A DNA stretch of 64,000 bases from Ruegeria arenilitoris (GTDB taxonomy: Bacteria; Pseudomonadota; Alphaproteobacteria; Rhodobacterales; Rhodobacteraceae): NCBI RefSeq assembly GCF_013035315.1, contig NZ_WQHP01000004.1, positions 62,001-126,000 of the forward strand. The letters are read 5' to 3'. Both the position numbers and the translations under genes were made by a program. The notes under the pieces were generated by a model, which saw nothing but the letters and a program-made list of their open reading frames with translations, ran no database searches and was not told the DNA's origin. Positions 58,447 through 64,000 of this stretch are shown piece after piece (the first letter of the stretch is position 1; every line of letters begins with the position of its first letter).

Positions 58447-58811
58447 GGGATCTGCACCTCACCCAAGGCCTGAGTATCGGTGATCGCCTGCAGCTCGATC
58501 GGATCGACAATCGGCAGATCTGGATCCTCGGCATAGGCGATCTGGTCGGCGCGACCGAATTGTTCGGCCCGCAAGGGCAACAACCCCAGACGTTCGAAAT
58601 TCAGATCGGCCAGCTCGCGCAAGCGGTCGGGCCGGTTCAAATAGGCCCATTCGGCGTTCAACACGGCCAGACGCACCTGCGCCATACCGATTTGACGCTG
58701 CAGGGTCTGAGTTTCCTTGACGACCTGCTGGGTACGGTAGTTCTCCTGATAGGCCCACAACGCCAGTCCGAACACGGACAGAGCAGTCAACACATACAAA
58801 ACACTCTTCAT
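58443..58811 (-). CDS. ftsL: Cell division protein FtsL
   Basis: A 122-residue bitopic protein with an N-terminal helix, [20 protein letters not shown], then a heptad-type coiled coil ([20 protein letters not shown] and onwards). The leucines and arginines in '[20 protein letters not shown]' resemble the FtsL conserved region. It is expected between rsmH and ftsI and overlaps each by 4 bases. It acts in the FtsQLB subcomplex. Sequence conservation in FtsL is low, so the call rests on topology and place. Confidence 0.93.
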   Translation of the reverse strand: MKSVLYVLTALSVFGLALWAYQENYRTQQVVKETQTLQRQIGMAQVRLAVLNAEWAYLNRPDRLRELADLNFERLGLLPLRAEQFGRADQIAYAEDPDLPIVDPIELQAITDTQALGEVQIP

Positions 58812-59800
58812 TTTGCCCTTCCCCCCAGTTGCGGCATTCCAACAGCACGGGCTTCAATTTCCCCCGCCGGAGCCTCAGTCCGAATTGCGACGCGCAGCTT
58901 GGCCGAGCGCGCGCGCGGATTCTCTTGCAGTTCCTGATCATCCGGACCCACCGCCTTGCGGGTCTTGAGCGTGAACTGCGGCAGTTCCTGTTCAATCTCT
59001 GGCGCATAACGGTTGGCGCGTCCGGTTTTGCCTGCACGGGACTGAAAGAACCGTTTGACCATCCGGTCCTCGATCGAATGAAACGTCACGACCGCCAGTT
59101 GCCCGCCGGGTTTCAGGGCACGTTCTGCGGCCATCAGGCCCTGATACAGTTCCTCATATTCGGCATTTACCGCGATCCTCAGACCCTGAAAGCTGCGCGT
59201 AGCGGGATGGGACTGCCCCGGTTTGGGACGCGGCAGGCAGGATTCAATGATCTCGGCCAAACGCAATGTCGTGGTAATCGGTTCTTCGGAACGGGCTTTG
59301 ACGATCGCCTTGGCAATGCGGCGGCTGGCGCGTTCTTCTCCGTAGTGGAACAGAATATCGGCCAATTGCGCCTCGGTCGCGGTGTTGACCAGATCAGCGG
59401 CGCTTTCGCCCTCCTGGCTCATGCGCATGTCCAACGGGCCATCTTTCATGAAGGAAAAGCCGCGCTCTGCCTGATCGAGCTGCATCGAGGATACGCCCAA
59501 GTCCAGAACGACCCCGTCCAGGTCCTGCGCGTACTCGTCCATGCGAGAGAACACACCGGGCTGCATCACCAACCGGTCACCATAGCCTCCGGCCCACTCG
59601 GCGGCCATTTCGAATGCCAGCGGATCGCGATCCACGCCGATAACCCTGTCGGCTCCGGCCTCCAACAGACCGCGAGTGTACCCACCTGCCCCGAACGTCC
59701 CGTCCAGCCAGACACCTGACACCGGCGCAACTGCCGCCAGCAAAGGGCGCAGCAGAACAGGGATATGAGGTTTGTCGGAAGGGGTATCAGCGCCGGCCAT
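58808..59800 (-). CDS. rsmH: 16S rRNA (cytosine(1402)-N(4))-methyltransferase
   Basis: SAM-dependent methyltransferase (330 aa) modifying C1402 of 16S rRNA. '[17 protein letters not shown]', the SAM motif '[20 protein letters not shown]', then '[20 protein letters not shown]' and the C-terminal '[20 protein letters not shown]' are family hallmarks. The start at 59800 is used; an in-frame ATG at 59812 overlaps the mraZ stop and is also possible. The longer frame to 60172 is antisense-like in mraZ. Confidence 0.96.
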   Translation of the reverse strand: MAGADTPSDKPHIPVLLRPLLAAVAPVSGVWLDGTFGAGGYTRGLLEAGADRVIGVDRDPLAFEMAAEWAGGYGDRLVMQPGVFSRMDEYAQDLDGVVLDLGVSSMQLDQAERGFSFMKDGPLDMRMSQEGESAADLVNTATEAQLADILFHYGEERASRRIAKAIVKARSEEPITTTLRLAEIIESCLPRPKPGQSHPATRSFQGLRIAVNAEYEELYQGLMAAERALKPGGQLAVVTFHSIEDRMVKRFFQSRAGKTGRANRYAPEIEQELPQFTLKTRKAVGPDDQELQENPRARSAKLRVAIRTEAPAGEIEARAVGMPQLGGRAK

Positions 59801-59804
59801 GCCG

Positions 59805-60308
59805 TTACGCATCCCCGGTGCCGTCAAGGAACTCCAGAGGATCAAAGTCCTCGGGCAGTTCGTCCAACCATTCTTCGGCAGCGGCCAATTCTTCGGATTC
59901 GTAGGTCTCGGGCTTCCAGATCTGGAACGTGTCACCAGCGGCGATGAAGAACGCCTCGCCCTCAAGCCCGATCTTGCTGCGCAGCTTGGCGGGCAGTACC
60001 AGACGACCGGTTTCGTCCACGGTGGTCGGGAAAGATTGACCGTGGAACATGCGCTGCAACATCTTCCGTTGCATCGAGCCACGTGGAAGCGCGTCGATTT
60101 TGGCGTCGACCTCGTCAATCGCCTGCATGGTATAGCATTCAAGGAACTTGCGGCGGTGGTCGCCGTATACAATCACCAGTTCAGGCGTGTCGCCGGGCTG
60201 CCAGTTGGGATCAGAGGCCTCAAGCACACGGCGAAACGAGGCCGGGATCGATACCCTGCCCTTCGTATCCACCTTGTGGTGGCTTTCACCTCTAAACCTG
60301 CGCGCCAA
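59805..60308 (-). CDS. mraZ: Transcriptional regulator MraZ
   Basis: A 167-residue protein with two SpoVT/AbrB-like swapped-hairpin domains: '[20 protein letters not shown]' at the start and '[20 protein letters not shown]' in the middle, as in MraZ, with an acidic C-terminal tail. E. coli MraZ represses its own dcw operon by binding TGGGN repeats. The start is a TTG (60308) with AAAGGGA upstream; no ATG gives the family N-terminus [12 protein letters not shown]. It begins the dcw block, 59 bases after a terminator-like hairpin. Confidence 0.95.
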   Translation of the reverse strand: MARRFRGESHHKVDTKGRVSIPASFRRVLEASDPNWQPGDTPELVIVYGDHRRKFLECYTMQAIDEVDAKIDALPRGSMQRKMLQRMFHGQSFPTTVDETGRLVLPAKLRSKIGLEGEAFFIAAGDTFQIWKPETYESEELAAAEEWLDELPEDFDPLEFLDGTGDA

Positions 60309-60367
60309 GACGACTGTCCCTTTCGCTTGCGCCCCACCTAAGTCTCACGTTCCCCCCGGATGAAAAA

Positions 60368-60403
60368 CGGCGGGTTGATCTGCTGCCACTGATCAACCCG
60401 CCG
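60368..60403 (-). terminator. Strong intrinsic terminator hairpin just before mraZ
   Basis: A perfect 13-bp stem, CGGCGGGTTGATC (60368-60380) with GATCAACCCGCCG (60391-60403), has a 10-base loop. On the minus strand it is followed by TTTTT, ending 59 bases before the mraZ start. A smaller hairpin, CCCGC/GCGGG at 60410-60422, lies just upstream. The terminator sits in the direction of mraZ transcription, so it could attenuate the operon. Confidence 0.85.
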
Positions 60404-60551
60404 CATTGACCCGCTGAGCGGGATGTCCAGCTGCGCGCGCCACCTGGGGGGATGTCTGCTCGCCCGCGCGCCGGATCTCTTGATTGATGAAAGCGAGATG
60501 CCTGTATGAAACCTGATATTTTATTTGGTTCGGGGTCGTTTTGCGCCCCAT
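60393..60551 (-). CDS. Possible 52-codon leader ORF of the mraZ region
   Basis: An open frame of 52 residues (MGRKTTPNQIKYQVSYRHLA, ending in RVNAAG) on the coding strand of mraZ. Its TGA (60393-60395) lies inside the stem of the terminator hairpin. GAGG elements are 3 and 9 bases upstream of the ATG at 60551. In-frame ATGs at 60566 and 60587 have none. The product is basic and hydrophilic and not recognised. It may be a translated leader that couples ribosome movement to the terminator, a small independent protein gene, or chance. Evidence is weak. Confidence 0.4.
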   Translation of the reverse strand: MGRKTTPNQIKYQVSYRHLAFINQEIRRAGEQTSPQVARAAGHPAQRVNAAG

Positions 60552-60738
60552 GTGCCTCGTCCTCATCGGATGAATAAGGGATGACATGGGAATTTATGGA
60601 AATCAACAGGAAATTTTCAGACTCTCTGCCAACGTCGGCACTCTAGACGAGCTTAAAACTGAAGAAAATCAACATTTGCGCACAACCAGTAGACTCCACC
60701 CTCCAGAGAAACACTAAATAAGCCAAAAATATGGCATC

Positions 60739-60764
60739 ACCCAAAACGTCCCACGAATTCCCAG
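60739..60764 (-). promoter_or_regulatory. MraZ box cluster A (three TGGGN repeats)
   Basis: Read on the minus strand: TGGGA, 5-base spacer, TGGGA, 5-base spacer, TGGGT, with the CCCA complements at 60740, 60750 and 60760, exactly 10 bases apart. This is the arrangement bound by MraZ in E. coli (TGGGN repeats with 5-base spacers). It lies about 430 bases before the mraZ start codon on the mraZ coding strand, so it probably marks the autoregulated promoter. Confidence 0.8.
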
Positions 60765-60862
60765 AAAAATTCCCCCTTCACCGAGATTCTCAGAAAAAAC
60801 AGCAAATCGAGTGATTTTTGCAACGAATCACGCAGCGAGAAATCACCATTGGTCACGGCTTT

Positions 60863-60898
60863 TCCCACCCATCGCAATTGACGCCCATGATTTCCCAT
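60863..60898 (-). promoter_or_regulatory. Second MraZ box-like cluster (B)
   Basis: On the minus strand TGGGA, 5 bases, TGGGC, a gap of one unit, then TGGGA. The CCCA complements are at 60894, 60884 and 60864 (unit 60874 missing), in the same 10-base phase, with an extra out-of-phase copy at 60868. It is about 100 bases further upstream than cluster A. It could be a second, weaker MraZ site. It is less certain than cluster A. Confidence 0.5.
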
Positions 60899-61213
60899 AG
60901 GGGGGTCATCACCGACCCTTAGGCCCTTGAGCGTACTCCGGACGCACAAGAATTAACGAAACCTGCTGAAAAAACCCGCACCACTCTCAAACCTGAAATA
61001 TCAGACTGAAACTTGCCCCAACGGAAGATGACTCAAAGGGCCATATTTTATTGGAGTCTTTGGCCGCTCGTTTTCAACCAGTTGATATCTATGCATTTGC
61101 TGCATAGCGGCATTGACGTTGCCAGGTATTGTGCAATCGCAGCATTTGCCTATTTTCAGTCTCAAGCAAGCGCCGGGCATCACCGGCAACAACGAATAGA
61201 TCGAGTTAATCAA

Positions 61214-61438
61214 ATGGCTGTAGCAACACAGAACACCGCGCTCAAAGGCGTACCGGCAACTGGCCTGGCTTCGCTGTTTGAGGCTGCAAAGACACGGTTC
61301 GCGCGGTACCGCATTTATCGCCAGACGGTCAACGAACTGTCTGAACTGTCGAACCGCGAACTGGCTGATCTGGGCCTTCACCGCTCGATGATCCGCCGCC
61401 TGGCCCTGCAAGCGGCCGAAGACCACGTCGCACGGTAA
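61214..61438 (+). CDS. DUF1127 domain-containing small protein (CcaF1-like)
   Basis: A 74-residue arginine-rich protein (MAVATQNTALKGVPATGLAS, then 'FARYRIYRQTVNELSELSNR' and 'ELADLGLHRSMIRRLALQAA'). The second half is the DUF1127 motif L-x-x-L-S-x-x-x-L-x-D-[IL]-G-[IL]-x-R. In Rhodobacter sphaeroides the DUF1127 protein CcaF1 (RSP_6037) is an RNA-binding protein encoded immediately upstream of the CcsR small RNAs and helps their maturation. The same arrangement is seen here. The longer frame from 61013 is leader; the ATG at 61214 has only a weak Shine-Dalgarno sequence. Confidence 0.9.
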   Translation: MAVATQNTALKGVPATGLASLFEAAKTRFARYRIYRQTVNELSELSNRELADLGLHRSMIRRLALQAAEDHVAR

Positions 61439-61460
61439 GCGAAACAGAAACACCGAGATC

Positions 61461-61529
61461 AGGTCCTTCCTCCTCCCTTAGGACCTGTATTTCAGCGGCA
61501 ACGTCTCTCCTCCTCCCTGACGTTGCCGC
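61461..61529 (+). ncRNA. CcsR/cuckoo-like small RNA, copy A
   Basis: Two hairpins whose loops each contain CCTCCTCCC. Hairpin 1 is AGGTCC/GGACCT (6 bp, 61461-61486), motif at 61469-61477. Hairpin 2 is GCGGCAACGTC/GACGTTGCCGC (11 bp perfect, 61495-61529), motif at 61509-61517. The loop repeats the anti-Shine-Dalgarno sequence. It lies 22 bases after the DUF1127 stop, and resembles CcsR1-4 of R. sphaeroides and the 'cuckoo' RNA family, where each RNA has two such hairpins. Ends are inferred from the stems only. Confidence 0.85.
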
Positions 61530-61562
61530 ACCTTATACCGGCCCTGAACGCCGGAACATGAT

Positions 61563-61639
61563 ACACCGGGTACTCCTCCTCCCTTTCCCGGTGTTGAAAG
61601 CGCGCGGCGACGTCTCTCCTCCTCCCTGACGTCGCCGCG
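61563..61639 (+). ncRNA. CcsR/cuckoo-like small RNA, copy B
   Basis: Hairpin 3 is ACACCGGG/CCCGGTGT (8 bp, 61563-61594), motif CCTCCTCCC at 61575-61583. Hairpin 4 is CGCGGCGACGTC/GACGTCGCCGCG (12 bp perfect, 61603-61639), motif at 61618-61626. Hairpin 4 is nearly identical to hairpin 2 of copy A including the 13-base loop, so the unit was duplicated. A linker with a small hairpin (CCGGC...GCCGG) separates it from copy A. Confidence 0.85.
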
Positions 61640-61674
61640 TCTTACTCATACCGGGATCAAACCCGGGTTCGGAT

Positions 61675-61753
61675 ACATCAGGGCTCTCCTCCTCCCTGCC
61701 TTGGTGTTGAAAAGAACGGCGGTTCCCCCTCCTCCTCCCTGGGAACCGCCGTT
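61675..61753 (+). ncRNA. CcsR/cuckoo-like small RNA, copy C
   Basis: Hairpin 5 is ACATCAGGGC/GCCTTGGTGT (10 bp counting two G-U pairs, about 61675-61707), motif CCTCCTCCC at 61688-61696. Hairpin 6 is AACGGCGGTTCCC/GGGAACCGCCGTT (13 bp perfect, 61715-61753), motif at 61731-61739, directly followed by T-rich sequence. It shares the word GTGTTGAAA with copy B. It ends the array and its last hairpin also serves as the terminator. Confidence 0.85.
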
Positions 61754-61763
61754 TTTGTTTTCC
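61715..61763 (+). terminator. Terminator of the DUF1127-sRNA array
   Basis: The perfect 13-bp stem of hairpin 6, followed by TTTGTTTTCC, is a textbook intrinsic terminator, while still displaying CCTCCTCCC in the loop. All six hairpins and the DUF1127 gene probably form one transcript that ends here and is then cut into separate RNAs. Confidence 0.88.
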
Positions 61764-61812
61764 TGAGTTGGAATGTAGGATGAATGCCTGAACCGATAGT
61801 CAGGAGCTTCCA

Positions 61813-62103
61813 ATGGCCGCCTATTTCATCGCGCAGATTTCCATTCACGACCCGGACGGGTACCAGAAGTATCTTGAAGGATTCATGCCGGTCTTTGATC
61901 GGCACGGCGGCCGCTTGCTTACAGTTTCATCCAAACCGGTAGAATTGATTGAGGGCACTTGGGCGGAAAACGGCGTTGTTTTGATGGAATTTCCATCGAT
62001 AGAAGCTGCCAAGGCGTGGAAGGACGACCCCGACTATATTGAACTGGCAAAAATCCGGCATCGTACAGCGACGGCCAATATGGTTCTGGTCGAAGGGCTT
62101 TAA
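61813..62103 (+). CDS. DUF1330 domain-containing protein
   Basis: A 96-residue ferredoxin-like-fold protein (MAAYFIAQISIHDPDGYQKY) with 'FMPVFDRHGGRLLTVSSKPV' and 'VVLMEFPSIEAAKAWKDDPD', all typical of DUF1330. The dimeric alpha-beta barrel fold is related to that of ABM monooxygenases, but the role is unknown. AGGAG precedes the ATG. It lies directly after the sRNA array and is convergent with uvrD, overlapping by 4 bases. Confidence 0.9.
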   Translation: MAAYFIAQISIHDPDGYQKYLEGFMPVFDRHGGRLLTVSSKPVELIEGTWAENGVVLMEFPSIEAAKAWKDDPDYIELAKIRHRTATANMVLVEGL

Positions 62104-64000
62104 AACGGAACATCATCCTTGGCAGACAGAAAGCGGGAAACCACCTTCTTGATTCCAGCCTTATCGAAATCGACTTCGACCTTGTCGCCTTCGATCCCAA
62201 TCACCGCGCCATAGCCGAATTTTTGATGGAACACCCGTTCGCCGAGGGTGAAACTGGCCACAGCTGTAGCATCGATCACCGTATTTCGGCTCTCCCGCGG
62301 TTGCGACGTCCCGAACTGGCCCTGCCGCGCCTGCATCCGCTTCCAACCCGGCGAATTGTAAACGTTGGCTTCTGCCGCGCGGGTCTCGATGCCAGCGGTT
62401 GTCTGACCGCCCCCGTAAAGGCCCGGAGGTGTGAGGACTTCAACATGGTCTTCGGGCAGCTCATCGATGAAACGAGACGGCATGGCGTTCTGCCATTGAC
62501 CGAATACCCGACGGTTTGCGGCAAAGGAGATGGTACAGACTTCTTCTGCGCGCGTGATTCCGACATAGGCCAGCCGCCGCTCTTCCTCGAGCCCCTTGAT
62601 CCCGGATTCATCCATCGAGCGCTGCGAGGGGAACAGCCCGTCTTCCCAGCCCGGTAGAAACACAGCCGGAAACTCCAAGCCCTTTGCAGCGTGCAAAGTC
62701 ATGATCGAGACTTTGGCCCCGTCACCGTCCTGCTCATTGTCCATCACCAGGCTGACATGCTCCAGGAACCCTTGCAGATTTTCGAAATTGTCCAACTGGT
62801 TGACCAATTCCTTGAGGTTTTCCAACCGCCCCGGTGCTTCTGGCGTCTTTTCGTTTTGCCAATGAGCGGTATAGCCGGACTCGTCCAGAATGATCTGCGC
62901 CAGTTCGATATGCGACACCTCAGGTTCGCCAAACCGCAAAGGAGCGCCATCATCTATGACCGTGTCATCGTCGACCTCGATCCGAGGGCCTCGCGTCATC
63001 GCATTCCACCGCGCCAGCCCATCGATCAGTTCGCGCAGCGCCTTGCCACCCTTACCTTTGATCAACCCGTTATCGACCGCGATCCGAGCGCCATCGACCA
63101 AAGACACGCCATTTTCGCGCGCTGTCATCTGGATCGTCTGCTGCGCCTTGTCACCAAGCCCACGTTTGGGCGTGTTCACGATCCGCTCGAACGCCAGATC
63201 ATCGCCGGGGCTGACCACCAGCCGGAAATAGGCCATCGCATCGCGAATCTCCATCCGCTCATAGAAACGGGGGCCACCGATGACCTTATAGGGCAGACCG
63301 ATCGTCAGGAACCGGTCCTCAAACGCGCGCATTTGATGAGAAGCACGAACAAGAATCGCGATTTCGTCCAGATTGAAGGGCCGTACACCGCGCGTTCCGC
63401 CCTGCATCGCGTCGATCTCTTCTCCGATCCAACGCGCCTCTTCCTCGCCATCCCAATGGCCGATCAGACGAACTTTCTCGCCATCTTGCGCGTCGGTCCA
63501 CAATTCCTTGCCCAAGCGGCTTTCGTTGCCCCGGATGACATTGGACGCTGCCGCCAGAATATGCGGGGTCGAGCGGTAGTTCTGCTCAAGCCGCACGACA
63601 TAAGCGCCGGGGAAATCCTTCTCAAACCGCAGGATGTTGCCCACCTCGGCCCCGCGCCAGCCATAAATTGACTGATCATCGTCTCCTACGCAACAAATGT
63701 TCTTATGCGCCCCAGCCAGCAACCTCAGCCACAGATACTGAGCGACGTTCGTATCCTGATACTCGTCCACCAGGATGTAACGGAACCAGCGCTGGTATTG
63801 CTCCAGCACGTCCTGATGGGTTTGAAAGATGGTGACCATGTGCAGCAGCAGATCACCAAAATCCACCGCATTCAGTTCGCGCAGCCGGGTCTGATATTGG
63901 GCATATATCTCAACGCCTTTGTGGTTATAGGCCCCAGCGTCTGCAGCAGGAACTTTGTCCGGCGTCAGGGCGCGATTTTTCCAGTCGTCGATTATCCCGG
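62100..64000 (-). CDS. uvrD: ATP-dependent DNA helicase UvrD/PcrA, partial (N-terminus outside window)
   Basis: Superfamily 1 helicase. The frame stays open through 63866 to the right edge (about 633 residues visible); the N-terminal Walker A (motif I) lies outside. Visible motifs are II 'ILVDEYQDTNVAQY', III 'DDDQSIYGWRGAEVGNIL', IV 'VVRLEQNYRSTPHIL', V 'MTLHAAKGLEFPAVFLPG' and VI 'EERRLAYVGITRAEEV'. The C-terminal 60 residues include 'LGERVFHQKFGYGAVIGIEG', the Tudor-like domain typical of UvrD/PcrA. It acts in nucleotide excision and mismatch repair. It is convergent with the DUF1330 gene. Confidence 0.95.
   Translation of the reverse strand, partial: GIIDDWKNRALTPDKVPAADAGAYNHKGVEIYAQYQTRLRELNAVDFGDLLLHMVTIFQTHQDVLEQYQRWFRYILVDEYQDTNVAQYLWLRLLAGAHKNICCVGDDDQSIYGWRGAEVGNILRFEKDFPGAYVVRLEQNYRSTPHILAAASNVIRGNESRLGKELWTDAQDGEKVRLIGHWDGEEEARWIGEEIDAMQGGTRGVRPFNLDEIAILVRASHQMRAFEDRFLTIGLPYKVIGGPRFYERMEIRDAMAYFRLVVSPGDDLAFERIVNTPKRGLGDKAQQTIQMTARENGVSLVDGARIAVDNGLIKGKGGKALRELIDGLARWNAMTRGPRIEVDDDTVIDDGAPLRFGEPEVSHIELAQIILDESGYTAHWQNEKTPEAPGRLENLKELVNQLDNFENLQGFLEHVSLVMDNEQDGDGAKVSIMTLHAAKGLEFPAVFLPGWEDGLFPSQRSMDESGIKGLEEERRLAYVGITRAEEVCTISFAANRRVFGQWQNAMPSRFIDELPEDHVEVLTPPGLYGGGQTTAGIETRAAEANVYNSPGWKRMQARQGQFGTSQPRESRNTVIDATAVASFTLGERVFHQKFGYGAVIGIEGDKVEVDFDKAGIKKVVSRFLSAKDDVPF

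Larger units (their letters stand above)
60552..61213. other. Divergent control region of mraZ and the DUF1127-sRNA locus
   Basis: A 662-base AT-rich region without a supported gene. It contains two TGGGN clusters (called separately) on the mraZ strand, a stretch of promoter-like AT sequence, and the presumed promoter of the DUF1127 gene on the plus strand. In 61011-61046 there are CTTG and CCATAT words resembling an RpoH-type promoter, but 26 bases apart instead of 17-18. The minus frame 60737-60949 overlaps the TGGGN repeats and is not credible. Confidence 0.5.

Noticed and set aside
60737..60949. 70-codon minus ORF over the MraZ boxes
   Set aside because: It covers the TGGGN repeats and has no Shine-Dalgarno sequence; the repeats explain the open frame better.
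61011..61046. CTTG ... CCATAT pair as RpoH promoter of the DUF1127-sRNA locus
   Set aside because: The two words are 26 bases apart; the known RpoH spacing is about 17-18. It is therefore not called as a promoter.
61461..61763. Regularly repeated CTCCTCC words resemble a repeat array such as CRISPR
   Set aside because: The repeated unit is only 9-13 bases, lies in hairpin loops with compensated stems, has no identical 24-40 base repeats or spacers, and no cas genes are near.

Overview
The window is about 60% GC chromosomal DNA from an alphaproteobacterium of the Roseobacter group (Rhodobacterales), most like Ruegeria and its relatives. The evidence is the lineage-typical protein set (two DUF2484 proteins inside the mur genes, DUF3422, cobS and cobT with a J-domain protein, a DUF1127 gene followed by anti-Shine-Dalgarno-loop small RNAs), FtsZ with a very long linker, and meso-DAP type MurE. 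No tRNA, rRNA, CRISPR array, insertion sequence or prophage was seen.

Bases 1-24,500 are a mosaic of short metabolic operons. They hold the 3' part of a DUF3422 gene, a VOC protein, the proton-translocating transhydrogenase (pntA-pntB) with a clear terminator, and kynureninase. A TetR regulator faces an isoquinoline-1-oxidoreductase-type molybdenum hydroxylase pair. A glutamine-amidotransferase-like hydrolase, malate synthase G with a GlcG-like protein, aminopeptidase N, gatB, a HxlR-type regulator facing a VOC gene across a palindrome, bolA, a J-domain protein and a solitary Hint-domain protein follow. Bases 23,571-27,146 carry cobS and cobT of aerobic cobaltochelatase, separated by a racemase-fold gene that lacks both usual catalytic cysteines. 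Bases 27,200-34,400 hold an aminopeptidase P, DUF427, a GMC-like flavoprotein, an AT-rich 590-base gap, DUF3179 and a ClC channel.

Bases 34,494-60,308 are the envelope and division block, almost all on the minus strand. In transcription order it runs mraZ, rsmH, ftsL, ftsI, murE, murF, mraY, a hairpin, murD, an inserted lipoprotein and a plus-strand flavoprotein, ftsW, murG, murC, two tandem DUF2484 genes, murB, ddl, ftsQ, ftsA, a small exported protein, ftsZ, lpxC, bamD and recN. Upstream of mraZ (60,309-60,900) there are TGGGN repeats at 10-base period in two clusters (MraZ boxes), then a roughly 430-base leader with a possible 52-codon ORF that ends in a strong intrinsic-terminator hairpin just before mraZ. 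This looks like an attenuated, autoregulated promoter region.

Bases 61,214-61,763 are the most interesting part. A DUF1127 gene is followed by six tandem hairpins, each presenting CCTCCTCCC in its loop, arranged as three weak-plus-strong pairs and ending in a perfect terminator. This matches the CcsR / 'cuckoo' class of stress-induced small RNAs known from Rhodobacter sphaeroides, where the DUF1127 protein helps sRNA maturation. The window closes with a DUF1330 gene and the C-terminal two thirds or so of a UvrD/PcrA helicase running off the right edge.
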